A stretch of DNA of 64,000 nucleotides from positions 67,012-131,011 of the forward strand of contig CAKSOE010000005.1 of assembly GCA_934476675.1 (NCBI GenBank), read 5' to 3'. Below, in pieces: positions 61,450 to 64,000 of this stretch. Every line of letters starts with the position of its first letter. The first letter of the stretch is position 1. The notes below the pieces were generated by a model. That model ran no database searches. It saw only the letters and a list, made by a program, of their open reading frames with translations, and was not told the DNA's origin. The position numbers were made by a program, and so were the translations under genes. This DNA comes from an uncultured Clostridia bacterium. Lineage in GTDB: Bacteria; Bacillota; Clostridia; UBA1381.

Positions 61450-62976
61450 ATGAAAAAATCAATATCCCTGTGTCTGATACTGAGTTTTATTATGAATATT
61501 CATGTGTTTGCCGCAGACAATACCGCGGTAAACACTACGGTCGGAAACGTCGGAATGTATCTGTATGAAACCGTTCCCAAGCCGCAGGCGGGTTCTGTCG
61601 GCGGCGAATGGGCGGTTATGGGCATGGCTCGCAGCGGACTGAATATTCCCGATGCATATTATGAAAACTATTACAAAACGGCGGAAAACTATGTAAAAGA
61701 GCATAATGGTATTCTTCATGATAAAAAATATACCGAATATTCAAGGTTAACGACGGCGCTTACCGCAATAGGCAAAGATCCGACCGATGTTTTGGGATTT
61801 AATCTCTTAACGCCGCTCGGCGATTATAAAAAGACCATACAGCAGGGCATTAACGGCTCAATATGGGCGCTTATTGCGCTTGACAGCGGCGGTTACAAAA
61901 TGCCCGTAAACACAAACGCAGAGATTCAGGCAACACGAGAAATGTATATAAACTACATTCTTGAACACCGCACTCCGGACGGCGGCTGGGCGTTTTCCGG
62001 CAGCAGCGCAGATCCCGATATGACCGCAATGGCGTTGCAGGCGCTTGCAAAGTATCTGAATAATGACAGCGTGAAAGCGGCGGCGGACGGCGCGCTTAGG
62101 TGTATGTCGGAGCGGCAGAACGAAAACGGCGGTTTTTCCGTTCAGGGAACGGAAATCTCCGAAAGCTGTGCACAGATGCTTGTTGCGCTGTGCGAAATGG
62201 GCATTTCTTACGATGATGCGCGGTTTGTAAAAAACGGAAAAACCATGCTTGATAACCTTATGACATATTATGTGCCGCAAAAGGGATTTAAGCACACGAT
62301 TGATTCGACCGAAAACCAAATGGCAACCGAGCAGTGCTTTTATGCGCTTGTTTCCGTAAAGCGCATGAATGACGGCGAAAACAGTCTGTACAGAATGAAT
62401 GATGCAGTATTTGCCGCACCCGTAAGAAAAACGGAGATAAGCACCGATATAACCTTTGGCGATATACAAAATCATGCGTCAAAAACGAAAATCGAGGCTC
62501 TTTCACGCCGCGGTATCATAAACGGAAAATCCGAAAATCTTTTCGAGCCGGACAGTACAATGACAAGAGCCGAATTTGCCGCAATCACCGCAAGAGGGCT
62601 GGGACTTCCCCAAAAGGAGGTTTTGGCATTTAAGGACGTTACGTACGCGGACTGGTTTTACAATTATGTAAGCACCGCATATTTTTACGGTATTATAAAC
62701 GGTGTGTCGGAAAACGAATTTAACCCAAACGGCACAATCACGCACGAAGAAGCTGCGGTGATGACGGCAAGAGCGGCAATGCTGTGCGGACTTGACACAA
62801 GCGTGACGGATGAAGTCAACGATTATAACGGCGCATCGGAATGGGCGCGTGATTCTCTTGCATTTTGTCTGCAAAGCGGAATTATTTCGGATAATCCTAT
62901 GCCGCAGCAGGCGGTAACAAGAGCGGAAATTGCGGATATGCTTTACAATATGCTTTCAATTGCCGGACTTCTCTAA
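61450..62976 (+). CDS. SLH-anchored alpha/alpha-toroid protein (transcobalamin alpha-domain-like)
   Basis: This 508-aa exported protein has a signal peptide (MKKSISLCLILSFIMNIHVFA). Residues about 25-310 form helical-hairpin repeats of the terpenoid cyclase/intrinsic factor type: AVMGMARSGLNIPDAYYENY, WALIALDSGGYKMP, HRTPDGGWAFSGSSADPDMT, CMSERQNENGGFSVQGTEIS. About 333-508 are three SLH repeats (FEPDSTMTRAEFAAITARGL, VSENEFNPNGTITHEEAAVM). It lacks a DUF4430 domain, which the next gene supplies. The start at 61450 has GGAG upstream. It resembles the toroid part of the 1,673-aa protein and probably shares its ligand; that is inference. Confidence 0.82.
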   Translation: MKKSISLCLILSFIMNIHVFAADNTAVNTTVGNVGMYLYETVPKPQAGSVGGEWAVMGMARSGLNIPDAYYENYYKTAENYVKEHNGILHDKKYTEYSRLTTALTAIGKDPTDVLGFNLLTPLGDYKKTIQQGINGSIWALIALDSGGYKMPVNTNAEIQATREMYINYILEHRTPDGGWAFSGSSADPDMTAMALQALAKYLNNDSVKAAADGALRCMSERQNENGGFSVQGTEISESCAQMLVALCEMGISYDDARFVKNGKTMLDNLMTYYVPQKGFKHTIDSTENQMATEQCFYALVSVKRMNDGENSLYRMNDAVFAAPVRKTEISTDITFGDIQNHASKTKIEALSRRGIINGKSENLFEPDSTMTRAEFAAITARGLGLPQKEVLAFKDVTYADWFYNYVSTAYFYGIINGVSENEFNPNGTITHEEAAVMTARAAMLCGLDTSVTDEVNDYNGASEWARDSLAFCLQSGIISDNPMPQQAVTRAEIADMLYNMLSIAGLL

Positions 62977-62990
62977 GGAGTGAATTTTCT

Positions 62991-63776
62991 GTGAAAAAAT
63001 ACAAAATAGCGTCATGCGTTTTTATTGTAATATTTTCGGTATTCGTTTTTGCGATCGGAAATATGCAAAACAGCGGCAACCAAGCGCCGCACTCAACGCA
63101 AACCGCAAGCACAGCCGATAAAAATATACCGTCAAAAGAGGAAATTGACGAAGCAAAAAAGGAAATCGAGGATATTCCCGTCAAAGGCGAAAACGAAGCC
63201 GCAACGGAGGAAAACAAGCCTCAAAAATCCAATTCCGCACCTATGACAGCCGCCGAGAAAATCTCCTTGGCGGAGAAAATGTCACAGCAGCACACCGATG
63301 AGGGAAATGCAGAGGAAAATACAAACGAGTACAATTTCAGCGACCCCGCCGAAGAACCGCAAAGCACGCCCGCATCGGGTAAGGAGCTTACCTGCACTCT
63401 ATCGGTGCGATGCGATACGATTTTGGAAAACATCGCATGGCTTGATAAGGAAAAGAGGGATATTGTCCCAAAAGACGGTGTGATTTTTGCGGAGCAGACC
63501 GTAACGTTCCAAGACGGCGAAAGCGTGTTTGACCTGCTTCTGCGTGAAATGAAGAAGAATAAAATTCATATGGAATTTGAAAACACGCCCATCTGCAACA
63601 GCGCATATATTGAGGGAATTGCAAATTTATATGAGTTCGACTGCGGAGAGCTTTCCGGCTGGATGTACAAGGTTAACGGAGAGTTTTCGGATGACAGCTG
63701 TTCGCTTTATAAATTGAAAAACAACGACAAAGTAGAATGGGTATATACGTGCGATCTCGGCAATGACGTACGCTGA
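62991..63776 (+). CDS. Membrane-anchored DUF4430 protein (transcobalamin beta-domain-like)
   Basis: This 261-aa protein starts at GTG with AAGGAG ten bases upstream, 14 bp after the toroid gene. An N-terminal hydrophobic segment (IASCVFIVIFSVFVFAIG) without a clear cleavage site is followed by a charged, low-complexity stalk (about 30-130) and a DUF4430 domain (about 132-258). DUF4430 motifs visible are VTFQDGESVFDLLLREMKK, GIANLYEFDCGELSGWMYKV and NNDKVEWVYT, matching SGWxYxVNGE and GDKVEFLYT of the 1,673-aa protein. Together with the preceding toroid protein it could form a two-piece binding unit. Confidence 0.85.
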   Translation: MKKYKIASCVFIVIFSVFVFAIGNMQNSGNQAPHSTQTASTADKNIPSKEEIDEAKKEIEDIPVKGENEAATEENKPQKSNSAPMTAAEKISLAEKMSQQHTDEGNAEENTNEYNFSDPAEEPQSTPASGKELTCTLSVRCDTILENIAWLDKEKRDIVPKDGVIFAEQTVTFQDGESVFDLLLREMKKNKIHMEFENTPICNSAYIEGIANLYEFDCGELSGWMYKVNGEFSDDSCSLYKLKNNDKVEWVYTCDLGNDVR

Positions 63777-64000
63777 CATGGAAGATCCGCGGCGCATCTC
63801 ACCTCCTTTCAAGGCTCGGAGTATATACATACGCCGTCGCCTTTCAAGAAGGCAATCTGCTTGCGTCTTTTCCATGTTGCAGCTTGGGTGAAGATTAATG
63901 CAAAAACACGCTGTAACGCACTGCCTTTCAAGGCTCGGAGTATATACATACGCCGTCGCCTTTCAAGAAGGCAATCTGCTTGCGTCTTTTCCATGTTGCA
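63776..64000. repeat. Two tandem RY-core stem-loop repeats at the window end
   Basis: Copies have a 119-bp period; the apex GGCTCGGAGTATATACATAC recurs at 63813 and 63932. A stretch of about 78 bp from CCTTTCAAGG to CCATGTTGCA is identical. Copy 1 (63776-63877) has outer arms ACATGGAAGATCCGC / GCGTCTTTTCCATGT and inner arms CCTCCTTTCAAGGC / GCCTTTCAAGAAGG. Copy 2 has lost a good left outer arm. The element is closely related to the 34-kb copy. The array may continue beyond the window. Confidence 0.85.

Noticed and set aside
63627..63994. Two minus-strand open frames sharing the same N-terminal peptide
   Set aside because: They arise because the tandem stem-loop repeat is read twice; one is also antisense to the DUF4430 gene. 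No ribosome binding site supports them.

Overview
The window reads as chromosome from an anaerobic, spore-forming Clostridia-class Firmicute with about 40-45% G+C. Supporting signs are strong purine-rich Shine-Dalgarno sites, some TTG and GTG starts, SpoVAC, several S-layer homology (SLH) proteins, a DNA polymerase I that appears to lack proofreading residues, and TPP and cobalamin riboswitches. The load of SLH-anchored and polysaccharide-active proteins suggests a gut or plant-fibre degrader; a Monoglobus-like lineage is only a guess.

Left part (0-16.5 kb, nearly all minus strand): ilvBN; a TPP-riboswitch thiamine salvage operon (cytX-thiM-thiE-HAD phosphatase-thiD); a polyamine transporter operon (potABCD plus a CBM9-like protein) preceded by a ~286-nt structured RNA with its own promoter and terminator; an ABC-F protein with a degenerate second ATP site; and a GH2 beta-galactosidase.

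Polysaccharide locus (13.7-37.7 kb): a long minus-strand operon encodes two Lpl/Ytc-type permeases, a lipoprotein binding protein, two SLH proteins, a large heparinase II/III-type lyase and two LamG-like secreted proteins. It is divergent from a membrane AraC-type sensor-regulator, with three repeated candidate binding sites between them. Downstream lie a clan GH-A glycosidase and the scar of a rearrangement that joins a GH3 remnant to an N-terminally truncated GH2.

Middle (37.7-55.5 kb): a small ribbon-helix-helix gene facing a 78-aa gene across an operator-like dyad; polA; the zinc uptake operon znuACB-zur; a DNA-deoxyinosine glycosylase; a Cof-type phosphatase; an SLH-NlpC/P60 wall hydrolase; spoVAC; a DUF5685-DnaJ-DUF1385-prmC-EamA-SLOG run; an ECF sigma/anti-sigma pair; and a BlaI-type repressor.

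Right end (55.6-64 kb), the most interesting part: a cobalamin riboswitch precedes a 1,673-aa SLH-anchored protein holding an alpha/alpha-toroid domain followed by a DUF4430 domain, the same order as in animal intrinsic factor and transcobalamin. The next two genes carry the same halves separately: alpha/alpha toroid plus SLH, then DUF4430 on a membrane-anchored stalk. I infer a surface vitamin B12 capture system.

Two further unlabelled patterns run through the window. One is a family of stem-loop repeats with a conserved purine/pyrimidine-alternating core that shows compensatory base changes (16.5, 34.1, 45.6-46.0, 61.2 and 63.8-64.0 kb). The other is a recurrent GCCG-loop-CGGC hairpin fused to the Shine-Dalgarno of four unrelated genes.
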